A DNA stretch of 64,000 nucleotides from Comamonas testosteroni ATCC 11996 (GTDB lineage: Bacteria; Pseudomonadota; Gammaproteobacteria; Burkholderiales; Burkholderiaceae_C). The stretch covers positions 124,001-188,000 of the forward strand of contig NZ_AHIL01000026.1 of the NCBI RefSeq assembly GCF_000241525.1. The letters run 5' to 3'. How positions within the stretch are numbered: the first letter of the stretch is position 1; every line of letters starts with the position of its first letter. Position numbers and translations under genes: made by a program. This document shows positions 8,834-19,159 of this stretch, one piece after another. The notes under the pieces are model-generated. The model was given only the letters and a program-made list of their open reading frames with translations. It was not told where the DNA came from and searched no databases.

Positions 8834-9483
8834 GGCGGGAGGCGCGGTACTCGGAGGTAAGTGAATTGAACAGCGAAGTCAGCTTGACAGCGGATGTTGG
8901 GGAGCGACTGTTTGGGTACAAAGTGTGGATCTTTGGATTGTCAGCGCAGTAAATCCGCGGTCTTTGCCTCATGTCTGCACTCCTTGGACCAGAGGTGTCC
9001 ATTGTGTTGCATTGACCAGTTGAATCCACAGGCGATAGTGATCTGCATAGCGCCACTGGCGTATTTGCTTTTTTTGCGTGATGCGTATTTGAAGCACTTC
9101 TTGTGTGCTTGGCCTTCAGTCTGATGTCGGAAACTATAAGGACGGCAGTTGCTTTTGGGTTTCGACCTTTGAATGTCATCTAAACAAAATAGATGCCCGA
9201 CTCGACGCTTTCAAATTCGAGAACTTGCAACCTCGTATGGGGTCGGAAGTGATATTGTATTCAGCTATGAAATTACGAAGTGCAGAGTCAAAGGAGCAAG
9301 GCTTGCAATCGCCTGATTACTTTGATCGCTATAGATTATTATTTTCCGGCTGTTGTCATTGAATTTTTTAAAACAAGATTTCAGGTGTATATATGCACCG
9401 CATGATTCTACTGTCTTGAAAAATTATTGCTGATGAAAATACTTGTTTTCTTGTTATTGGGGGCGTACTTTCAAAGTAATGGA
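8834..9483. other. gene-free intergenic region
   Basis: 650 bases, AT-richer toward 9360-9480. Several short frames are present on both strands, but none has a recognisable protein, a good ribosome site or GC-rich third positions. I see no RNA gene or repeat. Confidence 0.5.
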
Positions 9484-12400
9484 TTATATTGAAAAGGAGG
9501 GGCTATCCCGTGATTGAGATTTTCTGAAATCTTCGGCCCATTTCTGGAAATCACTGGAAGGCATGGGTTTAGCGATATAGTAGCCTTGTGCAATATCACA
9601 GCCAAGCTCCTTGAGCAGATCCCAGTGCTCTTTGGTCTCCACACCTTCGGCAACTGTCTTCCGTCCGAGATCATGCATGAGATCAATGGTTGAGCGGACA
9701 ATCGTGGCGGAATCACGATCGCGATGCATTGCAGAAACGAATGACTGGTCGATCTTGATATAATCTACTGGTAGTTTTTGTAGATAGCTCAATGAGGAGT
9801 ACCCTGTTCCAAAATCGTCCACATAAAGAGGAATCCCAGCATCGCTCATCTCGCTCAGTGCTCGTAGAGCATATTCAGCATGCTCCATTACGGTGCTTTC
9901 CGTAATCTCAATCTCCAATAATCCTGTTGACACAGATCGTTCTGAATGCCATTGGCGATACTTGGCGAAAAGCTGTTCATCTCTGAAGTTTCGCGCGGAG
10001 AGATTGATTGCAATAGGAACAGCACAACCTTTTGCCTGCCAGCTCTGCAGTAGGTCAAGGGCAGCGACAATGACCCATTCCGTCAAAGGCTTGATCAAGC
10101 CTGTTTGCTCAGCCAAGTCGATGAACAATCCGGGAGGAATCAATCCTTTAAGCGGATGCATCCAGCGTACCAAGGCCTCTGCTCCACAGATTTGCCCGGA
10201 GGAAAAATCAACTTTGGGCTGTAAAAATAGTCGCAGCTGATTGCCTGCAATGGCTCGCCGAAGCTCCCCTGCCATGGTCAAGCGTCCTGCTTGATTTTTC
10301 TGATGCGAAGGATCAAATACGCACTGGCTCAATCCGCGGGCTTTGGCTTGATGGGTGGCCTTTCCCATTTGGCGCAGTAGCTCATCGGCAGTTGTGCCGT
10401 GTTCGGGAAATAAAGCGATGCCAACTCTTGCGCTGACATCCAATTCAATATCTGCGATCGGGAAAGGGCGGGAGATGGTTTTTTCCACCTCTTCGGCCAA
10501 AGCTACGGCAGAACCTCTATCCAAAGTAGGTGCTAATACTGCGAATTCGTCTCCGCGTAAACGCGCGATATGTGCGGAATCAGGAATACTATGTCTTAGT
10601 CGCTCTCCGAAGTCTCTGAGAATCTGGTCCCCATTAGAGAAACCTAGCACTTCGTTGATTTCTCGAAGACGTTCAATATTGAATTGCAAAGCTGCGATTG
10701 GTTCTGGGTGTGGGTAGCTTCCCTCAATTTTCGCCGTCAGAACTTCCCTGAATTCAATTGAATTGGGTAGTCCAGTCAAGGGATCATGGCGCAGCATATG
10801 ATTCATCTCTGCTTGCACACGTTGTTGTTCTAAACGTGTTCGAAGAATGGAAATCCCAAAAGCCAGATCGTCCGCTGATTCAGTCAGCAATGCGATTTCA
10901 TCTTCGCCGAACGCGTCTGGTTCGGTGTCATAAATGGAGAGTGCGCCAATGACTTCGCCCTCTACCAATAAAGGGCAAGATACGCCTGATTTCAGTTCAC
11001 CAAGCTTGTCGTGCCATCGAGCATGGTTGAAATCCATGCGCATGTCGCCGACAAATTGAACCTTGCCGCTGCGAATTGCGCTAGACGTCAGACTTTGGCC
11101 CAGCTCCGTATCGGCTGCTATGAGTCCCAGGCTGCGAAGTGCTTCTATACCGCCTGGATAATTGCACTCGGCCATCGGGTGTAGTTGTTGATCTGGCTCG
11201 TCACCCGAATACCAGACAGCAGCCATGCCATAGCCTCCTGCAGCCACGATGGCTCGGCACATGTTTTCAAGCAGACTCTGTTCTTCACTGGCACGTAACA
11301 TGGTGCGATTACCGGCGCTCAAGGTTCGCAGTCCGCGGCCAATGTGCTCTAACTCATGCACTCGTTGTTCAAGTTCCCCATTGAGCGTCTGGATACGTTC
11401 TTCATAGTGCTTGCGCTCGGTAATGTCTGTGCCCAATACGTAGTAGCCAGCAACCGTTCCATCGGCTTGATGTTTGGGAACATACTGAATGGTTTGCCAA
11501 ACTCCTGGAAAGGGCTGCCAATCATATGTTTGCGGCTCTCCTGCGAGAACCTTGCCGATCAAGTCATTGGCAACAACATAGCGTTCCTCTCCGAGGATTT
11601 GTCTTACCGACTCACCCGTGATGTCTTCGCTGTCAGGTGCAAAGCACTGACGATACTGAGTGTTGACGTACTCGTAGTGCTGTTGTGCATTGACGTAGGC
11701 AATTAGCGCCGGAACGGCGCTGATGACGTTGTGCAAATGACTTTGAATCTCATGCCATTGCACGGTGCGTTGGTGTACGTCGGCTTCAAGTGACGCGTTT
11801 TGCTCACGGATGATCCGTTGTGCCTTTCGCTCCAGAGTAACGTCCCGAAAGACTAGTACAGCACCTCGCAGTTGACCCTTGGAATCGCGGATGGGGGCGG
11901 CGCTATCAGAGATTGGTCGCTCGGTGCCATCTCTGGCAATGATTGAGGTGTAATCGGCAAGTACCTGCACTTCCCCGGTGGCTAGCACCGTTGCCACAGG
12001 AATGTGAGCAGGCTCACGGGTCTGCTCATGGATGATATTGAATACTTCCTCGATAGAACGGCCTTGAGCTTCATTAATGCTCCAGCCTGTGAGCTGTTCG
12101 GCCACTGAATTCATGCGGGTGATTCGCCCTTCAGTGTCTGTTGCAAGTACTGCATCGCCGATCGAGTGCAAGGTAGTCACAAGGCTTTCTTCATTGTCAG
12201 CCAGAGCACGCTGACTGGCTTCGGTTTCGCGCAGTTGTCGTCTTATCAGAAGATAGGAGGAGCCCAACAGCAAGATAAGTGCTACAGCGACCAATGCTCC
12301 AGCCGTCACCAGCTTATGACGCGCTTGTTTGTGCTCTGCCTCTTCCAGGGCGAGTCGCAGGCGCGCCTCGGTATCCATCTCGCTCAGCAATTCATAGGTG

Positions 12401-12861
12401 CGCAAACGCGTGGCTGCAAGCGTAGTTGCGGCAGCAAATGCATTTGCTGCCTTCTGACCTTGGGTATTGCGCAATTTTTCAATTTGGCGTGCAGCTGCCA
12501 TGCGCTGGTCAATGACTTTACGCAGCTCTGTCCAGCGACGTTGTTGATCTGGATTGTCGATCGTTAGCTGCCGTATTTTTTCCAGCGCAAGCTCTCTCTC
12601 AGCCATCGCTGCATTTCGCTCGGCAATATGCTCAGCATTACCTGTCAGACGGAAATTTTGAGTGGTTAGCTCAGATTGGAGAGAGTAGCCTCTGACGCGA
12701 TCTATATTGTTGAGCAACTGGTGAGCATGTGTCACCATTTGGGCTGCTTTGGCAGCATCATTTGCGACTTCCCACGTCGATAGTGCCATCGCGATCACCA
12801 CCAGCGCGGCTGCTCCAAATGCAGTGACAACCTTAGATTCGAAACTAGACCTCCGCACCAT
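9484..12861 (-). CDS. membrane sensor with PAS, GAF, GGDEF and EAL domains
   Basis: A 1125-residue c-di-GMP signalling protein. Order: membrane helix (about 12-30), a periplasmic helical sensor resembling CHASE3 (about 31-182), a second membrane helix (about 184-206) and a PAS domain (about 222-345, GDAVLATDTEGRI). Then a second PAS/PAC (about 365-483), a coiled coil, a GAF domain (about 515-675), GGDEF (about 690-850) and EAL (about 862-1110). The cyclase motif is RGDEF (769-773) instead of GGDEF. The phosphodiesterase side looks intact: EAL 895-897, Asn near 953, Glu985, DDFGTG 1015-1020, Lys1036 and Glu1072. Net activity is therefore more likely c-di-GMP hydrolysis, with the GGDEF as GTP sensor or weak cyclase. 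This is an inference. The gene is monocistronic. Confidence 0.93.
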   Translation of the reverse strand: MVRRSSFESKVVTAFGAAALVVIAMALSTWEVANDAAKAAQMVTHAHQLLNNIDRVRGYSLQSELTTQNFRLTGNAEHIAERNAAMAERELALEKIRQLTIDNPDQQRRWTELRKVIDQRMAAARQIEKLRNTQGQKAANAFAAATTLAATRLRTYELLSEMDTEARLRLALEEAEHKQARHKLVTAGALVAVALILLLGSSYLLIRRQLRETEASQRALADNEESLVTTLHSIGDAVLATDTEGRITRMNSVAEQLTGWSINEAQGRSIEEVFNIIHEQTREPAHIPVATVLATGEVQVLADYTSIIARDGTERPISDSAAPIRDSKGQLRGAVLVFRDVTLERKAQRIIREQNASLEADVHQRTVQWHEIQSHLHNVISAVPALIAYVNAQQHYEYVNTQYRQCFAPDSEDITGESVRQILGEERYVVANDLIGKVLAGEPQTYDWQPFPGVWQTIQYVPKHQADGTVAGYYVLGTDITERKHYEERIQTLNGELEQRVHELEHIGRGLRTLSAGNRTMLRASEEQSLLENMCRAIVAAGGYGMAAVWYSGDEPDQQLHPMAECNYPGGIEALRSLGLIAADTELGQSLTSSAIRSGKVQFVGDMRMDFNHARWHDKLGELKSGVSCPLLVEGEVIGALSIYDTEPDAFGEDEIALLTESADDLAFGISILRTRLEQQRVQAEMNHMLRHDPLTGLPNSIEFREVLTAKIEGSYPHPEPIAALQFNIERLREINEVLGFSNGDQILRDFGERLRHSIPDSAHIARLRGDEFAVLAPTLDRGSAVALAEEVEKTISRPFPIADIELDVSARVGIALFPEHGTTADELLRQMGKATHQAKARGLSQCVFDPSHQKNQAGRLTMAGELRRAIAGNQLRLFLQPKVDFSSGQICGAEALVRWMHPLKGLIPPGLFIDLAEQTGLIKPLTEWVIVAALDLLQSWQAKGCAVPIAINLSARNFRDEQLFAKYRQWHSERSVSTGLLEIEITESTVMEHAEYALRALSEMSDAGIPLYVDDFGTGYSSLSYLQKLPVDYIKIDQSFVSAMHRDRDSATIVRSTIDLMHDLGRKTVAEGVETKEHWDLLKELGCDIAQGYYIAKPMPSSDFQKWAEDFRKSQSRDSPSFSI

Positions 12862-13989
12862 AGAACGCGCTCCTACGCTAGATGCAGGCCGCTACAAGCT
12901 ATTTTTCACTTGCCGCGGGCCTAGGCTGACATCACCATCCATGCAAGGGCTCCAGACACTCCATATGGGAGGAATGTGCAGGGTCTCGTAAGCATGCAAG
13001 CTGAGGGATACAAGCTCAAATATACAAACTATATGCGCTTTGTTTCATTTGTTGTCATTGGTTCACATTGCGGAGGGCTGGAAATTTGCGAGATGTTGTG
13101 CGTTGGTTGGTCCTGAAGCGTCCGTTTGCCAGTTCGGCGTAGCAATGTGATATTCAGTATCCAGCAGATAAATAACATTCTTTTTCAGCGTCGTTGATAC
13201 GATCAAGACGCATTACACGGATGCTGAATTCAAGTGGCTGCGAATTTTTACGATGAAGCGCTCAACAAGAGCTCGCTTTTTTCTTTTGAATTCTTGAGTC
13301 ATATCAATTTGGAGAACGTTATAGAAACGCCCGGCTTTGAATGAAGACTGAGCAGTTTTCAGGAGTGGTGTTCGACTAGGGTTCGGCACACGAAAGCGAG
13401 CGAGGCTATCGCTGCATCCGGCTTCCTCCTGAGTGACTTGATTTTCTCGGGCTGGTCAAATGGCTTGAAGTTTCTGGACTTGTGCCGGAAGCCCTGCTTG
13501 GGCATGTGAGCAAGCCCCTTGTCGCAGCTCGCTGAATGTGGCCTCGCTCACGGCGTGGGTGTGAACCTATCAGCGGTATATCTGTGAATGACAGGCGACG
13601 CTTACACCGAGCAGCTTGCTTGGCACAGATGGATCGATACGGTAGGGCACAGTCTCAGGGAGGCCGAAGACTATGGCGTGTCGCTCGTGTAGGAGCAGTA
13701 CTAACTGACGGCTGAAAAGCCCAAGGAAATCAAAGACAAGGCCGTCATCAGCATCAACGACCGGATTCTGCAATCCGGGCATGCTTCAAGGACTTTGAGG
13801 TGGAAGCCCTGCGGCAGGAGTGCGCGGTTGGCAGCGACGCGAATCAGCGCGAACGTGGCGAATTGGCGATTTACAACTGGGCCAAGAGTGAGGAGCCTCC
13901 GGGGCAGTGTTGAAAGAATCGCCAGTGGGCGAGCAAGACTGGTCGCTGCGGCAGTCGGGAGAAATAAAAAGTGGCCGCTAGGGCCACTT
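12862..13989. other. gene-poor region with decayed coding traces
   Basis: About 1.1 kb with no intact gene on either strand. The first half (12862-13200) probably holds the promoter of the sensor gene. At 13230-13335 the plus strand reads as a plausible but start-less peptide (ANFYDEALNKSSLF...). From 13588 to 13913 a broken plus-strand frame is described separately. Base composition is more mixed than in the flanking genes. Confidence 0.5.
13588..13913 (+). pseudogene. degenerate coding remnant of unknown family
   Basis: Starting at an ATG at 13588 the plus strand reads MTGDAYTEQLAWHRWIDTV and continues to a TAG at 13690. The same style of sequence resumes in another frame (TAEKPKEIKDKAVISINDR) and then in a third (FKDFEVEALRQECAVGSD... 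to a TGA at 13911). Three consecutive protein-like pieces in shifting frames suggest a gene broken by a stop and at least two frameshifts. I do not recognise the family. Confidence 0.4.
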
Positions 13990-13990
13990 T
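13962..13990 (-). terminator. intrinsic terminator of the H-NS-like gene
   Basis: Stem AAAGTGGCC / GGCCACTTT with a 5-base loop. On the minus strand it is followed by TTTTTATTTC. Its upstream arm touches the stop codon of the H-NS-like gene. Confidence 0.85.
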
Positions 13991-14283
13991 CAAATCTCAA
14001 ACTGAGAACGATCTTGATCTTTGATCCAATTCGGAGGCTTTCCTCGACCGGACCAAGTCTGGCCTGTGGCTGGGTCACGATATTTGGGGGCTACAGAGCC
14101 AGTCTCGCGCTTTTGTTTTTGCTTGGCGGCAGGGAAGACATCATCCTGTGTCAGCCCGAAAGCCTCGATCAAGCCTTTGATTTTTTGCACCGCGTCTGCG
14201 ACTTCAGTCTTGCGGGCGGCAGCAATCTGCTGCTCAAGAGCCTCGCGTTGCGCCAACAAGTCCTTATAAGAATGTGTACTCAT
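13990..14283 (-). CDS. H-NS histone-like DNA-binding protein
   Basis: A 97-residue nucleoid-associated protein of the H-NS/BpH3 family common in Betaproteobacteria. The N-terminal half is a dimerising helix (SYKDLLAQREALEQQIAAAR). The C-terminal half holds the DNA-binding core YRDPATGQTWSGRGKPPNWI, whose TWSGRGKPP loop contacts AT-rich minor grooves. Such proteins silence horizontally acquired AT-rich DNA. It is an isolated single gene inside a gene-poor stretch with its own terminator, which fits either a housekeeping paralogue or one brought in with now-decayed DNA. Confidence 0.92.
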   Translation of the reverse strand: MSTHSYKDLLAQREALEQQIAAARKTEVADAVQKIKGLIEAFGLTQDDVFPAAKQKQKRETGSVAPKYRDPATGQTWSGRGKPPNWIKDQDRSQFEI

Positions 14284-15167
14284 CTAAAAGAGGTCCTATG
14301 TAAAGTTATGAACCAGCACTAAAGGGATGCACCCATACATGAGATACGTCGTTTATGCAGTTGGTTCACTTTCAGTCGAAAGTGACCGCGTACATTGTGT
14401 CTTGGTTTGAGGTCCGTCAACTCCAAAAGCTCAGGCGCACACAAAAAATAAGATGAGCTTTAGAGACAAGCAGATACTGAAGCGTCTCGTATTGCACGAC
14501 GTCTTATTCAAAGGTATGGAGCGATTGGCTAGGTGTGACCAGAAGCCATCCTATTGAGTGCTTGCAAAGCATTCGTTCGGCGCTCCCGGTAAGCCGATTT
14601 GAGCCGCTCAGTCAGAAGTGACCCATATGGCTTTGCAGGACTCCTTTTTTAGCAGAAGCCTACAGGGCAGCTAAAGGCCTGTTCTTGCCAGTGCTCCCAG
14701 TTGGAGGTCAACTGGTCAACGCATCCATCCAACGCATCCATCGTCAATGGAGACTGGTCGAAGGGTGATAAAACAACACATTCGAGTACGTGATCGCTTG
14801 CCAATTTGTCAGCCTTGGTGCCAAAGCCTGTGCTACTTTGTGCCAAAGGCCGCGCAACGCAACTCTCAAACGCAACTTGCATGGCGGTGGTGGTCTCTAA
14901 ATGAATGCCTCAGTGCGACATTTTTACATGGCAGACAACCAGGGAAAAAAGCCTGTTCCCCTATGAAAACACCTTGCGAAAGTTGAGCTAAATCCTTGAG
15001 TCTTGTACAAGACTTGAAAAAATCGGCCTGGTTGCGCGTAGAATTTTGTATTGTGGGAACGCATTGCATCAAGAAAGTGTCGTCCCGCTGTGTCAGGCCC
15101 CATTGCGCAAGCCCGGGATGCAGGCCCAAGGCACCTTCCCCCCTTTTTTCACAACCTGAGACAAGAG
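14284..15167. other. gene-free region upstream of the monomeric isocitrate dehydrogenase gene
   Basis: 884 bases. A perfect 8-bp inverted repeat (TCACTTTC / GAAAGTGA, loop AGTC) lies at 14366-14385. A 77-codon minus-strand frame at 14649-14882 has no recognisable features and I do not call it. The last 100 bases should hold the promoter and leader of the downstream gene. Confidence 0.45.
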
Positions 15168-17399
15168 ATGAGTACGCAGCAACCCACCATCATCTACACC
15201 TTGACTGACGAGGCTCCCCGCCTGGCAACCAGCGCATTCCTGCCCGTGATCCGTGCTTTCGCAGCACCGGCCGGCATCAATGTGGAGACCAGCGATATCT
15301 CGCTGGCAGGCCGTATCTTGGGCGAGTTCCCCGACTTTTTGACCGAAGCCCAACGCGCTCCGAACAATCTGGCTGAACTGGGCAAGCTGACGCTGACGCC
15401 TGAAGCCAACATCATCAAGCTGCCCAATATCTCCGCATCCGTGGGCCAGCTGCAAGAAGCGATCAAGGAATTGCAGGGCAAGGGCTACGCCATCCCCGAC
15501 TATCCTGAAACCGCCACGACCGATGCCGAAAAGGACATCAAGGCACGCTTCAACAGGTGCATCGGCTCTGCCGTGAACCCCGTGCTGCGCGAAGGCAACT
15601 CGGATCGCCGCGCGCCTGCTGCGGTCAAGAACTACGCCAAGAAGCACCCCCATTCCATGGGTGAGTGGAAGCAGTGGTCGCAGACCCATGTGTCGCACAT
15701 GGAAGAGGGCGACTTCTACCACGGCGAAAAGTCCATGACGCTGGACAAGGCCCGCGAAGTGAAGATGGTGCTGGAGACCAAGTCCGGCAACAGCATCGTT
15801 CTGAAGGACAAGGTCAAGCTGCAGGCTGCAGAAGTGATCGATTCCATGTTCATGAGCAAGAAGGCCTTGTGCGCTTTCTATGAAAAGGAAATCGAAGACT
15901 GCCGCGAGTCGGGCATCCTGTTCTCGCTGCACGTGAAGGCCACCATGATGAAGGTGTCCCACCCCATCGTGTTCGGTCACTGCGTGAAGATCTTCTACAA
16001 GGAAGCCTTCGAAAAGCACGGCAAGCTGTTTGATCAGCTGGGCGTGAACGTGAACAACGGCATGGCCAATCTGTACGAGAAGATTGAGACCCTGCCTGCT
16101 TCGCAGCGCGAAGAAATCATCCGTGACCTGCACAAGTGCCAGGAGCACCGTCCGCGCCTGGCCATGGTCGATTCCGCCAAGGGCATCACCAACTTCCACT
16201 CGCCCAACGACGTGATCGTGGATGCTTCCATGCCTGCCATGATCCGCGTGGGCGGCAAGATGTGGGCCGCTGACGGCAAGCCTTACGACTGCAAGGCCGT
16301 GATGCCTGAGTCCACCTTTGCCCGCATCTACCAGGAAGTGATCAACTTCTGCAAGTGGCACGGCAACTTCGATCCCAAGACCATGGGCACCGTGCCCAAC
16401 GTGGGTCTGATGGCGCAAAAGGCCGAAGAGTACGGCTCGCACGACAAGACGTTTGAGATCGCCGAAGACGGCGTGGCCAACATCGTGGACATCGCCACCG
16501 GCGAAGTGCTGCTGAGCCAGAACGTGGAAGCTGGCGACATCTGGCGCATGTGCCAGGTCAAGGATGCTCCTATCCGTGACTGGGTGAAGCTGGCGGTGAC
16601 CCGTGCCCGCAACTCCGGCATGCCTGCCGTGTTCTGGCTGGACCCCTATCGTCCCCACGAAGCCGAGCTGATCAAGAAGGTGCAGACCTACTTGAAGGAA
16701 TACGACACCAACGGCCTGGAAATCCACATCCTCTCGCAAGTGCGCGCCATGCGCTACACGCTGGAGCGCGTGGCCCGCGGTCTGGACACCATCTCGGTGA
16801 CCGGCAATATTCTGCGTGACTATCTGACTGACCTGTTCCCGATTCTGGAGCTGGGCACCTCGGCCAAGATGCTGTCCATCGTGCCTCTGATGGCCGGTGG
16901 CGGCATGTACGAAACCGGTGCTGGTGGCTCCGCTCCCAAGCATGTGCAGCAGCTGGTGGAAGAAAACCACCTGCGCTGGGACTCGCTGGGTGAATTCCTG
17001 GCCCTGGCCGTCTCGTTCGAAGACCTGGGCATCAAGGAAAACAATGCCCGCGCCAAGCTGCTGGCCAAGACTCTGGACGAAGCCACCGGCAAGCTGCTGG
17101 ACGAAGACAAGTCGCCTTCGCGCCGCACCGGCGAGCTGGACAACCGTGGTTCGCAGTTCTACATCGCTCTGTACTGGGCCCAGGCTCTGGCTGCTCAGAC
17201 CGAAGATGCAGCACTGGCGGCCAAGTTCGCACCTCTGGCCAAGAGCCTGACCGAGAACGAAGCCAAGATCGTGGCCGAGATGAAGGAAGTGCAAGGCAAG
17301 GCTGCCGATATCGGTGGCTACTACATGCCCGACGTGGCCAAGCTGGACGCAGTGATGCGCCCCAGCGCCACCTTCAACGCCGCCATCGCGTCGGTGTAA
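15168..17399 (+). CDS. icd: NADP-dependent isocitrate dehydrogenase, monomeric type
   Basis: A 743-residue monomeric isocitrate dehydrogenase (IDH-II family). It oxidises isocitrate to 2-oxoglutarate and CO2 with NADP in the TCA cycle. Characteristic blocks are [96 protein letters not shown] and [16 protein letters not shown]. The ATG at 15168 is preceded by CAAGAG; an in-frame start at 15051 adds unrelated residues. Length is standard for the family (about 740). It is followed by a strong terminator. A second, unrelated NADP isocitrate dehydrogenase lies 2.2 kb downstream. Confidence 0.97.
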   Translation: MSTQQPTIIYTLTDEAPRLATSAFLPVIRAFAAPAGINVETSDISLAGRILGEFPDFLTEAQRAPNNLAELGKLTLTPEANIIKLPNISASVGQLQEAIKELQGKGYAIPDYPETATTDAEKDIKARFNRCIGSAVNPVLREGNSDRRAPAAVKNYAKKHPHSMGEWKQWSQTHVSHMEEGDFYHGEKSMTLDKAREVKMVLETKSGNSIVLKDKVKLQAAEVIDSMFMSKKALCAFYEKEIEDCRESGILFSLHVKATMMKVSHPIVFGHCVKIFYKEAFEKHGKLFDQLGVNVNNGMANLYEKIETLPASQREEIIRDLHKCQEHRPRLAMVDSAKGITNFHSPNDVIVDASMPAMIRVGGKMWAADGKPYDCKAVMPESTFARIYQEVINFCKWHGNFDPKTMGTVPNVGLMAQKAEEYGSHDKTFEIAEDGVANIVDIATGEVLLSQNVEAGDIWRMCQVKDAPIRDWVKLAVTRARNSGMPAVFWLDPYRPHEAELIKKVQTYLKEYDTNGLEIHILSQVRAMRYTLERVARGLDTISVTGNILRDYLTDLFPILELGTSAKMLSIVPLMAGGGMYETGAGGSAPKHVQQLVEENHLRWDSLGEFLALAVSFEDLGIKENNARAKLLAKTLDEATGKLLDEDKSPSRRTGELDNRGSQFYIALYWAQALAAQTEDAALAAKFAPLAKSLTENEAKIVAEMKEVQGKAADIGGYYMPDVAKLDAVMRPSATFNAAIASV

Positions 17400-17453
17400 G
17401 CCAGCTTGCTTCGCAGCGCGGGTAGCCCCGCCTGCGTGCAGGCAGTGCCCCAT

Positions 17454-17491
17454 AAAAAGCCGGTGGACCTGAAAAGGTCACCGGCTTTTTT
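17454..17491 (+). terminator. intrinsic terminator after the monomeric isocitrate dehydrogenase gene
   Basis: A long stem (AAAAGCCGGTG-ACCT / AGGT-CACCGGCTTTT, with one bulged base) and a GAAA-type loop, followed by T residues. Confidence 0.9.
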
Positions 17492-17589
17492 GTGTCCGGC
17501 CTCAGTAGTTGCTATATAAGTAGAAGCTGCCTGTGCATGATGTATAAGCACTGCAGCTTGATTTGATCCGAATTTATGAAAGGCGCTCC

Positions 17590-17880
17590 ATGCCGCTGTA
17601 TCAGTGTCCTTGCTGCGACTATTTCTCGCTGGATGACCGTGGCGAGTACAGCATCTGCAGCGTCTGCTTCTGGGAAGACAGTGGCTGGGATGTGGACTGC
17701 CCGGATGAATACTCCGGCCCCAACCATATGACGCTGCGCGAAGGTCGGCGCAACTTTCAGTACTTTGGTGCCTGCGATTACCGAATGCTCAAAAGCGTGC
17801 TCCCACCGGCAGCGCGCAACCACTATCGGCATGGACCGCGCGTTCTGAACAAGGTGGCATCAATCCGCGTGGGGCAGTGA
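17590..17880 (+). CDS. CPCC-family cysteine-rich protein
   Basis: A 96-residue protein beginning MPLYQCPCCDYFSLDDRGEY. It has two Cys pairs (CPCC and CSVCFWEDSGWD) that look like a zinc-ribbon-type metal site. The tail SGPNHMTLREGRRNFQYFG is typical of the Cys-rich CPCC family (PF14206-like). Function in the family is unknown. The ATG at 17590 begins directly before the conserved motif; a TTG at 17563 is unlikely. The 3' end overlaps by 21 bases the end of the convergent gene on the other strand. Confidence 0.82.
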   Translation: MPLYQCPCCDYFSLDDRGEYSICSVCFWEDSGWDVDCPDEYSGPNHMTLREGRRNFQYFGACDYRMLKSVLPPAARNHYRHGPRVLNKVASIRVGQ

Positions 17881-18420
17881 TTGCCGTGCATCGTCAACCC
17901 AGCGCAGAAATCGTATGCCTGGGTGCTGACGCAGCAGCGGATAGCGTTGGCGGTGGTAGCAGTTCCAGTAACTGGCAGCCTGCTGCTTGCAGGCAGTCAC
18001 AAACTCGGGGTTTTCGGCAGCAAAACGCCCGTAGCTGTGTGGCGATAGCCTATGGGTCTGGGCTGTCAGATGCTCGGCAATTTCCAGCACATACTCGCCA
18101 GCCGCGCGCACCACAAACGGCCGCACCCAGGTGCAGTCGTGCTCCAGCAACTGGCGCAGACAGGTTTCGCGCACATGGCCGTTGGCGTGGCGGCTGCCCA
18201 GGCACAGGGCCAGTTGCTGTGCAGCGCCGCTGCTTTCTTGAATGCATTGCTGCAGCGCGCGTTCGTCGTAGTACACGCGGTAGGGTGCATGCAGCAATTC
18301 GCCATTGATGCTTGTCGTGAAGCCGGGGTAGGGCTCGAATGCCTGCGACTTGCCCAGTTTCTGCAGCAGCGCAGCGGCGGTATCGCTCAGCGCTTGCGGA
18401 AACTGGGGCCGGTAGAGCAT
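17860..18420 (-). CDS. hypothetical protein, 186 aa
   Basis: I recognise no family. The protein starts MLYRPQFPQALSDTAAALLQ and has a middle part rich in helices with several Cys and His residues (RHANGHVRETCLRQLLEH). The C-terminal half contains SYWNCYHRQRYPLLRQH. Neither a signal peptide nor a membrane segment is present. Codon use is like the neighbours, so it is probably a real gene. It converges on, and overlaps by 21 bases, the CPCC-protein gene. Confidence 0.65.
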   Translation of the reverse strand: MLYRPQFPQALSDTAAALLQKLGKSQAFEPYPGFTTSINGELLHAPYRVYYDERALQQCIQESSGAAQQLALCLGSRHANGHVRETCLRQLLEHDCTWVRPFVVRAAGEYVLEIAEHLTAQTHRLSPHSYGRFAAENPEFVTACKQQAASYWNCYHRQRYPLLRQHPGIRFLRWVDDARQSLPHAD

Positions 18421-18444
18421 GAAGGATGCTGACTCTGGCGGCGC

Positions 18445-18945
18445 TTAGCGATTGAAGGGCGCACCGCCCAGCTTGGTGCCGGCCTTGATCCCGCGCTTGG
18501 CAAACCAGCCCTGGTTCATCTCCAGCACATAGCGCACGGGCTTGGCCGAACAGTGGGAGTCCTCGCTCATGGGTTTCATGTCGGCCAGATTGACGATGGT
18601 GCCGTCATCGGCCACAAAGGCCGCGGTCAGCGGCAGGATGGTGTTGCGCATCCAGAAGCACTGCACGCCGGGTACTTCGAAGACAAAGAGCATGCCTTCC
18701 TGCTGCGGCATCTCTTTGCGGAACATGAGACCGATCTCGCGCTGCTGCGGCGTCATGGCCAGTTGGGTGTCGATGCGGTACATGCCGGCCGTCAGGTCGA
18801 TGCGGCGCAGATTCGTCTGCGGCTGACCTTCGTCGCGGGCCATGGCCGGGTTGCCGAACAGGCCCAGCAGGGCGGTACAGGCCAGGGTCAGCAGCGCAGC
18901 GCGCCAGCCGGATTTGGGGATTGTCTTGGTGGGGAGGTTCTTCAT
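18445..18945 (-). CDS. exported DUF192-family protein
   Basis: A 166-residue protein with an N-terminal signal peptide (hydrophobic core about 16-31, cleavage near NPAMARD). A DUF192 domain follows. Family blocks are AMTPQQREIGLMFRKEMP, GMLFVFEVPGVQCFWMRNT, LPLTAAFVADDGTIV and a closing VRYVLEMNQGWFAKRGI. DUF192 is a small beta fold of unknown biochemical role. It is likely periplasmic. It lies 24 bases downstream of the start of the 186-aa gene on the same strand and may be co-transcribed with it. Confidence 0.88.
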   Translation of the reverse strand: MKNLPTKTIPKSGWRAALLTLACTALLGLFGNPAMARDEGQPQTNLRRIDLTAGMYRIDTQLAMTPQQREIGLMFRKEMPQQEGMLFVFEVPGVQCFWMRNTILPLTAAFVADDGTIVNLADMKPMSEDSHCSAKPVRYVLEMNQGWFAKRGIKAGTKLGGAPFNR

Positions 18946-19058
18946 GAGCCTTGCATGCCAAACAGGAAGTCGGAAGTCACAAGCCTATAGCAATCCGCGT
19001 GGGTTGCGGTGCAAATTGCTGTCGCAAATAGGCGGTCGGAGCCGGCCTGCAAAATGCA

Positions 19059-19089
19059 AAGCCTGCAGAACTTTCCGTTCGGCAGGCTT
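19059..19089 (-). terminator. hairpin downstream of the small exported protein gene
   Basis: Stem AAGCCTGC / GCAGGCTT with a 15-base loop, about 70 bases after the stop of the 66-residue gene. The minus strand then reads TGCATTTTGC, a weak T tract. Confidence 0.45.
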
Positions 19090-19159
19090 GGGCGTGAGTC
19101 AGGTCCGGCGTACAGAGGCTTGGAGTGCCGGTATCGCCTCACCCGCTTTCAGCGCGCGA

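Noticed and set aside
15093-17453. 786-codon open frame on the minus strand
   Set aside because: It is antisense to the monomeric isocitrate dehydrogenase, rich in His, Gly, Leu and Val with no domain. It is a by-product of high-GC codon use in the real gene.
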